Assembly (NCBI GenBank): GCA_037389465.1
Contig: JAZARR010000032.1
Span: forward strand, 3,110,001 to 3,174,000
Origin: Baylisascaris procyonis
Taxonomy: Eukaryota > Nematoda > Chromadorea > Rhabditida > Ascarididae
Direction of reading: 5' to 3'
Length of the DNA stretch: 64,000 nt
Shown here: one piece after another, positions 1-14,400 of the stretch
Position numbering within the stretch: the stretch's first letter is position 1
Layout: each line of letters begins with the position of its first letter
The notes under the pieces: model-generated
What the model saw: only the letters and a program-made list of their open reading frames with translations
Databases searched by the model: none
What the model was told of the DNA's origin: nothing
Position numbers and translations under genes: made by a program

Positions 1-2102
<2,102 letters not shown>

Positions 2103-2144
2103 TTTACGTCGGTACGCACATCTTAATACATATGCACTTTTCAG

Positions 2145-2267
2145 AACCATGAAATATTTTTCCGTAAGGCCGATCCACCGCGAAATAATTATGCAAAAGG
2201 AACGGTACTTTTTGTGCATGGTCAATCGTATTCATCTGCCACATGGCTAGAGAACTCTACAATGCAG
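2145..2267 (+). CDS. ABHD14: ABHD14 exon A (first strand and oxyanion loop)
   Basis: 41 codons, phase 0 at both ends. The acceptor is CTTTTCAG and the donor is CAG|GTAAAT. It encodes an IFFRKADPP stretch, equivalent to the LFFREALPG of ABHD14B, followed by [17 protein letters not shown] (TA)n tract ends only 46 bases before this exon. Confidence 0.83.
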
Positions 2268-5200
2268 GTAAATTCTATTGGATTTTTTTTTTTGCAATTC
2301 ATTTGTTTTCATCTACAAATTGATCAAATAAAACCGACAGACGAAATCGCTATCCATTTTCAATGCGCTCATTCCGTTCATCTATCAATCAATCTTTCGA
2401 TTTTAATATCATTTTCAATATGTGATATTTACTGCTACGTCAGACACTTCTAATGGAAAGGATCTACTTATTGCATTTCCATTCGAGCCAATTCCATTCT
2501 CTAAATTTTTTTTTGCTTGTCTTCAAATTTTTCAGTGACACTTTTTTCAACCACTGATTGAAAAACTTGTTCACCAGGCTCGTCCCGAAATCACGTATTT
2601 TCTAGCATTTTCTTTCAACAGAGTTTTCCTGCTGTTTTTACTTGACTGGAGGATTCCATCTTTAATACTAGAAAGAAAAGAATTTCAACCACTCTTTCAG
2701 GATGTTAGTAAATGATATTTGCGACAGTTAAGTGGTTGGGATAGATATAGGAGCGTTAAAGAAAAGCAAATGTTCACAGCTGACGTCTTCGATTCGAGTA
2801 TTCCCCATAAAGATTACCCATTCTTCTCTCCTCGACGATTACACCCTCTTATCTGCAAATCTCACATCTATTCAATATAACAGAAACAGAGTTGAAGGGC
2901 GGGGAGATAGAAGAGAGAGAGCAGGAGAGGCAAGAACTAGGAGAGAGAGGGAGTAGAAGAGTTAACCGATGTACTTATTAATATTCCAAGTTTTGATTTT
3001 CCGGTTTAAGTTCGTTGCAAGCAAAGGTGCAATTTTTTCACATAATTAACGTTGACTTGAGACTATAACACTCTCAACTTCCTAAGTGCATCATTTATAA
3101 AAATGCAAGCGAGAGAAAGATTGCCACTGAAACAGTTCATATTCTTTTGACATTTTAAATAATATAAACATTTAAATCTTATGTTGAAAAATAATTAATT
3201 CGATCTTTATCAATGGAAAAGAAGGAGAGGAAATTTTAGAAACAATGGGAAGAGAAATAGAAAATTTTTTTCTGAGGAAAATTTCATTATTTCCATCGAA
3301 AAAAAGAGTTTCCCATAGATTTGAGAAAAATTTTCCTCATAGAAAAATTACAGAAAATTTTCTCATCTTACAGAAAAATTACGAAAAATATAAGCGATTT
3401 AACAATCCGAGGGAAAAGGACTTTAATAAAGTAGAATTCTCATCGCTTAGAAAGATAGGAAAAATTTTCACCTCTCTTATTTGTTGTCTGCATCGTAAAC
3501 GGCGCTATTGATTTAGGTTGTTGTCCATTGCAAACATCTCATAATCATTAATGAAACCAAATTTCCCTGTAAGTGAGGCAAAAGACCCGTAGATTCTGCA
3601 GGAAAATATCGTGAAGAATTCAAGAAATATTCAACTATAATTGTTGAAAGGTTAATCGAATAAAAGAATGGTAAAACCAATTATGATAACTTAAAAAGGT
3701 TATGTGCTGTTTAGAAAATCGATCGATATTTGAGAATAGCCAATGTGTTTTCCTATAAAATAAGTTATCAACGCTTCTTCATATTTACTTCATCGGCTCA
3801 TTTTTGTAGGATGCGGATGAAAGAGTAAAGTGAAATATGAGGTGCAATAAACCTGTTTGCATAATAATTTCCTTCTTTCATCTATGAGTACGTGCATCTA
3901 TGTGTCAATCTGCATGCCTTTTTTTTTGCGCATTGAACGCTCGCATACGTGCATTCTTCCGGTTGCGACGACACTCCTAACTACCTTACCAACTGAATTT
4001 GCGCATTAAATTTCCACATTTCATCCAATTTTGCTATCCGTTTAGCATCAAGATTTAAATGCTTCGTAGGATGCACGTATACTACTTGTAGCAATCGTTC
4101 AGTTACTTGCTTCATCAATTTTTACATGTAGAGAGGATCTGATATGAGATAAAATTTTTTATTTGGCTCACTTGACCAATTATCATTACAAGTTATCAAG
4201 TGAAAATAAAATTGCACAATAAAGCCTCTATATTTTGACGTCCAACTGCACTTGCAGATTATCCATAAAAGAATCCTTTTTTTTTTTTTCATCAGACCGA
4301 TGTATAATCAAAAAAGCGTGAAATTCGAAAAGTGTGCAAATTATCGGTAGTTTTAAATGCCTATGGCTGCTTTAGACGTTAGTGAGTTAAATTTGACAAA
4401 AAAAAAAAAATGCACGAAATTATCCCATAGTGTATGAAATACTCCGGCAAAGTTCCTAACTATTGGTCGAAGAAATGAAGCTATGACGCAGACAGACATA
4501 CTACACATATACGCATGTGCAGCATAACACACTCGATGCTGTCACATTACATTTCGCAAGTGCAAATCTGCCTAGATTCCAGATAGTGAAAAAATAAATT
4601 AAAAATTTCTCGTGCTGAGAAATTGACAATTTCTCCACCTTTCGCATCGTCTGTAACGAATTTTTTTTGCATTTTGCTTCGATTGCTCATGGCTAAAATC
4701 ACTCAAATTTCAAACGATTTCTGAAATTTTCAAAGGATTTCTGAAAGCACAGATAAAGAGAGTGATGAAATTTGCAAAATGAGCTGCCATAGTATGACCT
4801 TTTCAGTCATTTTTTTTCCGTAGCTAAGATGCTCGTCTTCATAATTTTCCATAAATTTTCATAACTTATCTGCCCATAATATACACTTGAAATATACTTC
4901 ATATATTAACTTACCTAACGCTAGTATGCATTTAGAATAGATTATTTTCCCAACATTATCTATATACATTTAGAAGCTGACCTGTGTAAAATAGATGCAA
5001 TTCTTTTTTTCTGCATCTTCAAATTTTGCAATTCTTTTCGATATTTATGGATGAAAACGATAGACGGAACGAGAGGCCGCCATACGATGTACCATCTTCA
5101 TTTACAACAATTTTCTTAACCTTTCATGCAAATGAGTACAGCGTAATGATGAATGTAAATTTTTAATGGTAGAGCATAAAAAATGACATATTCGCGCTGA

Positions 5201-7443
5201 AAATGTTTTTCGTTAAGACATAGAGGTTGTTGGAAATTTTTTCTTTACAATGAACGCTCCTTCATGCTCTATAAATATAAACGTCTGCAGTTGTTCTTCA
5301 AAACTTCTTTCCATTTCAACAATCCAACTATTTTTCACCAAGAAGGATACGTATAAATTCAGCTTTCATGAAAAAATTTCTACAATTTCATGCTAGTTTC
5401 TTTTTAGTTGCGCTTCTGGATGAATAGCTTTGATCCTTAAAAAAATAGACCGTAGAGCAAAACTGGTTTGTTCAATAAGATACGCTGAAAATTTACCGTA
5501 ATTAGCCATCTCAACCACTCACTTGTAAGCCTTTTAAAATTTGCTAGGTAGTGAAACATATCAATCCAATTTGTTTAGAAGTGATGAGCAGACGGATGCA
5601 ATGTCCATAAAACGTTCATCGGATGAATTATCCATAAAAGGTTCATCTATTTAAAGATATTTGCGGCTGCTGGATATCGATGTTTTGCTATTGATCTACC
5701 CGGATGTGGAAGAACAGGTGGACCTGCGGTTCCCGACTGTGAAAAGCCCGAAGTTCTTTCACTTATTATCAGAAGGCTTGATTTAGAAGTGGTCAGTTTT
5801 GATGCTTTTATTCGATTCGCTTCAATAGACTACAAGAAATAGGAGAATATTCATGCAAAATTTTTCATTTATATAAAGAGGACAAGAGAGAGAAAGAAAT
5901 AGAAATCGGCTATTTGCTTTATTCTGATGAAAACGAGAAAATTTCGCTCATTCGATTAGTCATTTTGCGTTGCCTCACATAAGTGACAGCAACATTCGGC
6001 AAATCATGGCATTATTATTGAATAGAAATAAAGAATGCATAGAATTCATTATAGATTAGCCTTTTCAACATTTATAAGTCCTTTCTGCCTACACAATTAT
6101 TCACTCGAACGCACGTCTATTTTCGCATAATGTATGAGCAAAAACCTTTTCTTTTCTATGACCCTCTTTCTAAGGTGAGTCTCGTGCTCAAAAGATTAAC
6201 TCTCCATGTGGAGGATAACAGATATGTTTTCCATTTTTTCTCGTCTATTTCGTAAATCTGCGAACAGCTTCAATCTTTTCCAGGGCCTCACGGCAACGTT
6301 ATGCCTTGAAGATACAGCCCTCAGTTTTGAAATACCGTAAACCAGTAAACCCATTGAGAGGAAGTACTGTATATAAAAGTATCGACACTCCGTCACTCAA
6401 AAGCATTTACGCGATGCGGAATTCACTTTGAGATCGTTCACTAATTGAAAACAACACACTAAAAATGTAGTGCATTTTAGAGAAGTCCGCATATGGTTCA
6501 GATTAAATTTAGATAATCACTTCAGGTGATGGTCGTGGGGCACAGTATGGCTGGCCAATATATTGTACCCCTTCTTGGAACCGATAGGATTGTATGTGTA
6601 GTAGCGATCGCATTATCAAATACAAACATGCTGGATGAAAGTGCTTCACACATCGGAACACCGGTGTTGGTTGTTTGGGGTGAGAGAGATACAAGTCTAG
6701 GACCGAGTTCTGCTAGCAATCTCAAACGACTACCCAACGCAAGGTTAGCGTTTATGTCCGATTTTCGTTTGACAATAAATGAACATCGTATTCACTAATT
6801 GTGTGAAATATGATGTTATAAGATGTTGAGGTTTTACTTCTGAATGATAAATTTCTATAAAATTTTGCATAAAAGCAACAGTATTTATATCTCGTCTTCT
6901 CGTCAGTGTTTGTGGTGGTTGTGGCATAAAGAGATTAGTGCAAATGAAATTATCGGCCTGCACTGGAGCTTAACAGCAATTTTCATGCTTCAATAATTAA
7001 ACATGAACGACGGCAACCTATATTTCGTAGGGAAGCGATGAAAGTTTCCGAGAAGCGAAGTGACGGAAATGACGAGAAAAGAAAACGTTAGTAGCTAGCT
7101 TGCATTGGTCCTAAAAATTACTCAATGATTGATGAGGAGTGAAAACATGTCACTAGACGTGATCGACACCCTCTACCTCCTTATCATCTAAACTTGCTTT
7201 GTCCTAGATGTTATATCCGAAAATTGGTAAAATTTTTCTACTTTTCGTGTAACTTGAGGATCTTACTAGAAAACAATATAGATCACTTCGTCCGATTTGA
7301 CCTGAGAAAGGTTCGCTTAATCAGCATTTGCCCTTTCTACTATTGAGCTTTTTCTATTATTTCATACAAGTGGTGAAATATTTCAATTCCTCTCATCGAA
7401 CACTTTGGTCAATTGCAAACAAATAACAAAATATTCTAAATAA

Positions 7444-7486
<43 letters not shown>

Positions 7487-8430
7487 CAAATGAATTCAAT
7501 GCTCATATAAAACTGCAATAAAAGATGCACTTTTTGGCAAATTTTTTTAATTGAAAATGAAAATCTCATCTATTGGAAAATACATGCAGATTTTTACACA
7601 TCTTTAATTAATCCTTACTTATTTCCAATTACCTCTAAAAAGTTATGAATCAAGAAAGAAATTTGAGGAAAATTTGTATTGCGGTTATATCAGTTAAATT
7701 TCTTAGCGCCAATGCTGCAAAGAATTGCTGAAAAAGATTAATTCATAAAGTGATCCCCCCCTTTGTGATCGCTCATGTAATCTTGTAATCGCCTTAAAGT
7801 ATATTTATATTATTATGACGCTTTTAAATAGTAAAACGCCTTATTATAATCCTTCTTATGCGATAACATAAAATTTTTTACACAAACTTTCTTTCATCAT
7901 TAAACAAAAACGGCTAAAGAACTTTTTATTTGATTTTTTTTTTGTGATGTTAGGGACGATTATTTATGCTAAATTGTTTATGCAAAATTCCATAGGGCTA
8001 CAGGTTGATTTGTTGCTGATTTGCAATCGATTAGGCATAATTTTTTCACCCCTTCGTTCGAAATTTCATAGGCCAGAGGGAGGGGGGAGGGAATTTTCGG
8101 CCTATGTTTCCGGTTCGTTTCCCATTGTTTCGCCGCATCATTTTCCTTTATTGCAACAATGATCGTACATATTTCCGATGAATGGAACATGTGCACAAAA
8201 ATAGATTCGATGAGAATAAACATAGAGTTTCTATCTCTCGTCACTTTTCTTTTCTTTTTTTTTTTGTTTTTTGAATAATTCTCTCATTATCGCAAGTGAA
8301 TATTTTCTTTTATTGCAGGTTATTGAAGATAGCCTCAGGTAGTCATGCATGCTACCTCAGCAATCCGAGTGTTTTTCAATCAGCGTGCCTCAACTTTTTC
8401 GATTTGGTTCGGCATTATTCAACGCTTTGA
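2145..8430 (+). CDS. ABHD14: ABHD14-type alpha/beta hydrolase, 5' end missing
   Basis: Spliced coding region with exons 2145-2267, 5657-5791, 6526-6743 and 8319-8430 (588 nt, 195 codons plus TGA). The product aligns along its length with the ABHD14A/B family of small alpha/beta hydrolases (about 210 residues in ABHD14B). Numbering from the first visible codon, landmarks are the oxyanion-side LFVHG near residue 25, AIDLPGCG in exon 2, the nucleophile elbow GHSMAG with Ser93, WGERD with Asp141, and GSHACY with His168, so the triad is complete. Vertebrate ABHD14 proteins have SPSLSG at the elbow; this one keeps the classical GxSxG form. ABHD14B is described as a lysine deacetylase-like/hydrolase enzyme; activity here is inferred. 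About 15-20 N-terminal residues are missing: an in-frame stop at 2124 and no usable ATG mean that an upstream exon exists but was not found. Confidence 0.85.
2896..2956 (+). repeat. Polypurine tract
   Basis: About 60 bases, almost only A and G, with many GAGA and GGAGA words, in the first large ABHD14 intron. It could form triplex DNA; no function is evident. Confidence 0.75.
5657..5791 (+). CDS. ABHD14: ABHD14 exon B ([14 protein letters not shown])
   Basis: 45 codons, phase 0 at both ends. The acceptor is the unusual TTTAAAG and the donor is GTCAGT. It encodes [20 protein letters not shown], the strand-turn motif after the first helix of the fold, then a helix ending in RRLDLEV. The upstream intron is 3.4 kb. 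Confidence 0.83.
6526..6743 (+). CDS. ABHD14: ABHD14 exon C (nucleophile and acid residues)
   Basis: 72 codons plus two bases. The acceptor is CTTCAG and the donor is GTTAGC. It carries GHSMAG (nucleophile Ser) and, 48 residues later, VVWGERD (catalytic Asp), then LKRLPNA. The split codon AG|G joins correctly to the next exon and gives Arg. Confidence 0.87.
7447..7484. repeat. (TA)n microsatellite
   Basis: 38 bp of perfect alternating AT in the last intron of the ABHD14 gene. Confidence 0.95.
8319..8430 (+). CDS. ABHD14: ABHD14 terminal exon (catalytic His)
   Basis: The acceptor is TATTGCAG. It encodes [16 protein letters not shown], equivalent to the GAGHPCYLDKP of ABHD14B and containing the catalytic His, then a C-terminal helix ([11 protein letters not shown]) and TGA. 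Confidence 0.87.
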
Positions 8431-8473
8431 ATACACTAAATCACTCATTGCTTTTCTTCCTATGTACATTGCA

Positions 8474-8479
8474 AATAAA
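8474..8479 (+). terminator. Candidate poly(A) signal for the ABHD14 gene
   Basis: A canonical AATAAA lies 44 bases after the stop codon and is followed by T-rich sequence. The short 3' UTR this implies is normal for a nematode gene. Confidence 0.5.
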
Positions 8480-11400
8480 AAATTGCTGTCAGTATCACCA
8501 ATCATTTGCCTCCACTTGCACACTTCTAATTTTATTCTATTTCATTGTTATTTCATTCTCTTCGCAAGAAAAAACTTTAAACATATATTTTCCTTACGAT
8601 TTTTTATGCGTTTTTATGCACAGTTTTGCGGCATTATGGCCTGACTAATAAATATGCGTCTGCTGTGTATCTATGCGTATATCTGTGCGTTTGTTTGTCT
8701 GTCGGTTTGCTTGCAGTCGATAGAAACATTATTAATGAAATCTGATTGCTCCAATCAGCACTCTACAATGATCGCCATATATCGCTATAGTCGAAGTGAT
8801 CACCGACCTCAACTCTCATTGGTATTTTATATTGATGACAAGTGATTTTTGGTTGTACATTCACAGATCGATTACTTCCGTGAAAGACTACATTGTTCGC
8901 CATGTTGCTATTTTTTTGGATGTTTACACAATGGATTGACATGTAGGATTGAAAGGACCACTGAAAATAAACGCTTCTTGTGATCCAGTTTCCCAAAGAT
9001 TGGAACGACTCATTAGAATGGGTGAATAGCTAAAGGGATTTCGTTTTGTTATAGTAATTTACCAATAAGTGGTGTCGGTTTGCGCGTAGTATGCTCCGAA
9101 TGTTACTATACCCCTAGAAACCAAGGATCTCAGTTAGTACATTAGCTGTAACAATGCGGCCGATTGGTGATCGAAACTTCAGAATGCGTTGAATTCGATG
9201 TTTACTTCGTCCCCGAAATGGTGTCTCCCTAAATTTATTCCGATATGTTTCGTTCTTCATTCCCCGCACTCCTCCCTGTCCGCCATACAATTCATACAAC
9301 TCCACAAACATCCTCTATCAAGTTCCATCAACTGCATTCTAGCTCCTCATTTTGACTGTATCAAACATCGAGATGTTCTCGGTGACCTGAACAATCACCA
9401 CACTGTTACTGTAACTAACGATGGATTCGATGAATTTCCACTTTTTTTTTGCTCACATTTTACATGCAGAAAGTCTCTCATTCATATAATCCAATGCTAT
9501 TTGTGTCATACGTTAGGCGTTTATTTGATTGCGCATTCGATGTATCGAACATACTAACATAAAAATGCTTGTGGAAGATTCGATAAAGTGCAGGAATTAT
9601 TTGTTGGAGTTGACTGAAGGATTCTAAGCAAAGAGAATCAACGTTGAATAAAGCTTTAATAAAGTTACCTCATAAGTACGATCATATTCTGTTTGTGGTC
9701 GTAATCGAAATACGGTCCTAATCCTATTTTGTTTATATTGATCTATCAGTTTATTCCACCATAGCGCAAAGCCAACGTAAATATTCGCATGAAACTTTAT
9801 AGAAAATCACTTTTGACAATGTTACAAAAAAAAAATTCATCAATAAAGCTATGAATTTATGGATTTCTCTTTCGTCCTCTCTCATTTTCGCAGAAAATAT
9901 TTCGGCGTTTCGGCTTGTGCTCAATCTGCTCCTTACTGGCTTCTCTTTACGAGATCAGCGTACCTACTCTTTTACTGCTTGTCCCCTCTCCCCCCAAATT
10001 TTGAGTCTATCTTCCTATTCCTAATTTTTTGTCCTTTCGTCTTGTTTCCTCCTCGTTTATATACCACCTTTTCTCATTGTTTCTTCCGCTTCAGCTTTAC
10101 TATATGTGCATTATAACATCATTTTATAAATATACATATTTGTTGAATCGTCTCTTATATGCTTCCATTTGATTTACTTTCTGCACATGTTCTATGCCGT
10201 TTGTTTCATTCGCCGTCTTTTCTCGTATATATCTGAGAGTTTTCTATGAAAACGCCCTATGTGGTTTATTCATTCGATTCACATGAAAAGCGATGGCAGA
10301 AAACCTTTATGATGATTGCAATTAAGCCATCAATGACGTCCCAAAAAATAATCAGCATTAACAACGTGCAGAAAATCTTCAATTACGAATCTATTTTTCA
10401 GGAATGTAATTTGTATGCCTCGATAATTAAGAAAGCGTAGTTGCACACTCGCCTACTTGGTTGGCATATCTTTACTGGCACTTCTTTACTGGTATCCATT
10501 TAATATTTCCATCGAATATGCTGAGGACGGATGTTGTAGGCAGGGGTGAGGAAAGAATATGCTTTTTCCCCTCTTTCCTTGCCCTCTAATCAGTGATAAC
10601 GTTCACCTAGCACTCCCAAAGAAAAATTAAAGTTTTTTGAGGGAAATGTTAGTAGAATTCTCTCAAGATTTTCACATTTTTCCACAGCATCTTCATTCGA
10701 TAAGTAATATTATTAGCCATCTGCATAGCGTAGTAAAAAAATAAGCTTTTAAGTTTGTTGATTTTCGTAAAAATATATTTGCGGCAAACTTATACATTTT
10801 CTAGTAAAGAAATCCACTCTCTGAAATGAGCCGCTAAACTTCATTCTCTCATGTCCTCTCATATTGCTTAAATTCGCATTTGCAAACATGATTCTATAAT
10901 AAAGCGAGAAATAATTATTTCAGTGGCCAAATCTTCCTGCTATGGAAATTTTTGGGTAAATCCTAAATGATTATGGAGACTCTCTGAACCGAAGAACGCA
11001 ATTGATGTTGCGAGCGTGAAAGCTGTGAAATGGTCATTGACAGCAAACGACACTTACTGCATATTAATTTACTGATAAAATCACTATTTTAGAAATTCTT
11101 TTACCAAAATAGGCTTTTTCTTCCAAAATATGTCATCGATGCCGATGAAAAAAACTTCAATGATCGATAGCAAAATAAAAATGATCAAAATGAGTTAAAG
11201 GTCTTAAGGAAATTCTTCAAAAACAGGTCTCATATACCAAAGACATTTTCAATCGGCGGATCGATGGATTGAGCGTTTCATTTATTCCTTTGTTTGTTAA
11301 CCATTCTTGCCCACCCTTTCCCCTTTGGCATTTCGGCATTCCATTTAAAAGAAGAGATTTTTTTTGACACGTTGATGATACCAATAGGATATGATGAAAG

Positions 11401-14400
11401 TGTCGTGTAAAATTGAGCGCTAATCATGGAACGCCGTTTCGATAATTTTCTGCTTGACGAAGTGTTCAGTTCAAATTTATTAATGTCGTTTTGTTAGAAA
11501 TCCCCAATTGGAAAGTAAAGATTTTCTTTGAGAAACTCAATGAAGCATATTGCAGTAGAGTGAGTTGAGATTTTCGGTCATGAGAATATCGTTCATGAAG
11601 AATTTATTGACAATAACGACGTTCAATAAATTCTGTTTCTTCTCTTTCAATATTTCATCTTCTGCAACATATCTAACGCGTTCTCAATTGAAATGTTAAA
11701 TTGAAATTGTTAAACTTTTGCCTAAGTTATGGTAGGAAGGAAAGAGGAATGGGATGGGGGAGGAGATGGGAAAGTCCATGATGAGTCAAATCAATAGGTG
11801 AAATGGATATTACGAAAGATATCTATTTACTAAAAGAGAAATTGCAGTGTTCAAAGAAAGGAACAAAGAGTAGTGGAAACAAGGAATGCATCATCAAATA
11901 TTCGTGATATATTATTTCAAAATAAAGAAATCAATATATTCAAAAAATTATTGAGCCCGGGATGTATATTACCTTTTGTAGCAAAGTCTTACGGAAAACC
12001 AGCCGAAAAGAATTGTTTGAGATACTGTTTTCGGCGCGGTAGCTTTTTTTTAAATTAAAGTTGCTCGCGGCGGTTGGTCACAAGCCTCGTGAAGATATTG
12101 TCGTACAGCTTTTCGCAGCCCGAATTCAGCACTCGGTACTCCTCCTCCTCCCTTCCCTTCTTCAGTCTCCTTTTGCGCTTTTCTGTAATATTGGGAATAC
12201 TTTGACATGTTTACTAGTGGAACTATATTGCGAAAGCAAGGTTGACTATTTTCCGCATATTCAGCCAAAATTCATGACTGCCAAATCGAAGATTGAATTA
12301 AGGAGGGCAATGAAACAATTGAGAGAAGGATGACAGCAAAATTCATGAAGCTTTATTTGAAGAAAATTGTTACTTGTAGGTATGGATCTGCTAATGGGCT
12401 TGGAAGAAGCGGCCCAGAATACCTGATGTTATGAGTACAATAATCCCAAATGCCTTATCCTTAAAAATAGCAAACGGGTTTGAGGAACTACAGTTTCGAT
12501 TTGATGTAAGGGAAAAGAAAAGAAGGACGTTTTGACAGCTAAAAGCGAAAACATGACTTAATGTATTTCAAGGCAACAGCAAAACATCCTTGATAAAGGT
12601 TACAGCGAAAAAGACCGGTTTTAATATATTCCCACGAAAATTACCTTCCATTCCGTTCGTGCTCATATCAGGAGGCGGACGTACTCATTTCATTTCATAA
12701 AAGCAAAACCGGAACGAGGACATCATTGAGCCTTTGCGCATGATAACCAAAAAACATTAGCTCAGATGAGAAAATTCCCTAGAACGTAAAATATTCATCA
12801 CAAGAGTGAAAAAATTGCTGTTTTCCGTGATGCGACCTCCGCTCCGCAGGGAGATAATTAATGTAGTTCGACAGATCTCGTCAAGTTCTGTGGTAGTTCT
12901 CAGGTTTCAAACCGTTACCTCCACCAGAGAACAGGGTCGAGATTGGAACCCCAAGATTGGAAGAAGAAAGGTTTTGGGGAAATCGGCTGAAGAACTTGAG
13001 GTTTAAGCTGAGACGGATTTAAACCATTTATTAAACTTCCGATAGAGTACTGAAATGTGGTTAAGTGAAGCTAATTTGAGCTAAGGCGGCTCATGGAATG
13101 CCGAGATACGGCACCTCATACATTCCTCTCAACTCATTAAATATTCGGCAAGCTTCCTTTCTCACATTTCGCAAAAAGTCGCGTATGCTGCATGTACATA
13201 TTTATGACCTGCTCACACAGCCTGATACCTATTCAGTTACTACACTCATTCTTTATTATAACATCCTGATGTTAGCGTGTTTTCGATGTTGGTTTTGCTC
13301 ACGATGAAAGTAAATCCAGCAGAATTGAAAACTGTTGGAAGTTAAATTGCTGTGAAATCTCGAATGTAAGAAGCATTGAGGTTTACAATATGTGCAAAAT
13401 TGAAAGGTTGTATAAATTCAAAACGGCTCGTAAATTTTTATGTTGCAACAGGCGAGATTAATTCGGTAGTGTTTTTAGTGATTTTGAGCTTTTGGGAGTA
13501 GCTCATTTTTGATAGAAAACGTTTGTTTTCGAAGCTTTGTAGTATATAGGCATCTAGATTGACCTCATCACTTACATTTTCTTATTCCAATGAAGGAAGA
13601 AGAAAATGAGTTGCAAATGCATAACGAAAATGGACCATAGTCATTTATTCGGAATTCAAAAGGCCCTCACGTTTGTTTGTGTTTGCATAAGAAGGCGAAT
13701 TCAAATATGCGCCGTCTGTAAAAGCGAACCCGGATGCTCATTAGTAAGCTTCTTATCATTATCCTTGCTGAATCAAACGCACCTATCATGCAGGCCGAGC
13801 GCTTCCGTTGCAGTTAAGCCCAAGGAGCTAATAGTCTGTGAGGTTGCTTGAAAAAAGAATAAATTGAATAAATAAAAACCGATGATTACCAACTAATCAA
13901 TTGAAATATTTCATTCTCAGCTATTCGAAGCATTAATGCTACTCTTGTAACAGTTTGCCTACTTGAAATTCATTTATGAGTGCCATCAAAATTACTCAAT
14001 GAATCGAGAGATTCGGATACGAAGACAAGTTTGAAATGGTTAACGAGCGGATTGGAGAAGTCAACGATGAAAATTCAATCAACATCGCTCGCTGCATTCA
14101 TACAAGCGCAAAAACGAAACTTTCTCACACATACAGCTGAAATCTTATACTGGCTACATCGATCAGCCAACGCCTAATGCCTGGGAAAATGGCCTGCTTT
14201 GGGTATACAAACATGGAATTACGTCGTCAGTCAAAATAGAGAATTCTGTGGATCAATGAGCCGGAAACAAATACAAGCTACGATTATAAATCAGGCATGT
14301 TCGAGAATATTTAAACAAATATGAAAAAATATAATGAATCAATTTTTTGTATAAATGAGGGATTAAACCTTTACCAGTACAAGTTACCTTTGAGATACCG

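Noticed and set aside
9189..9557. 122-codon plus-strand ORF
   Set aside because: No recognisable motif and no plausible splice context. One ORF of this length is expected by chance in a window this size.
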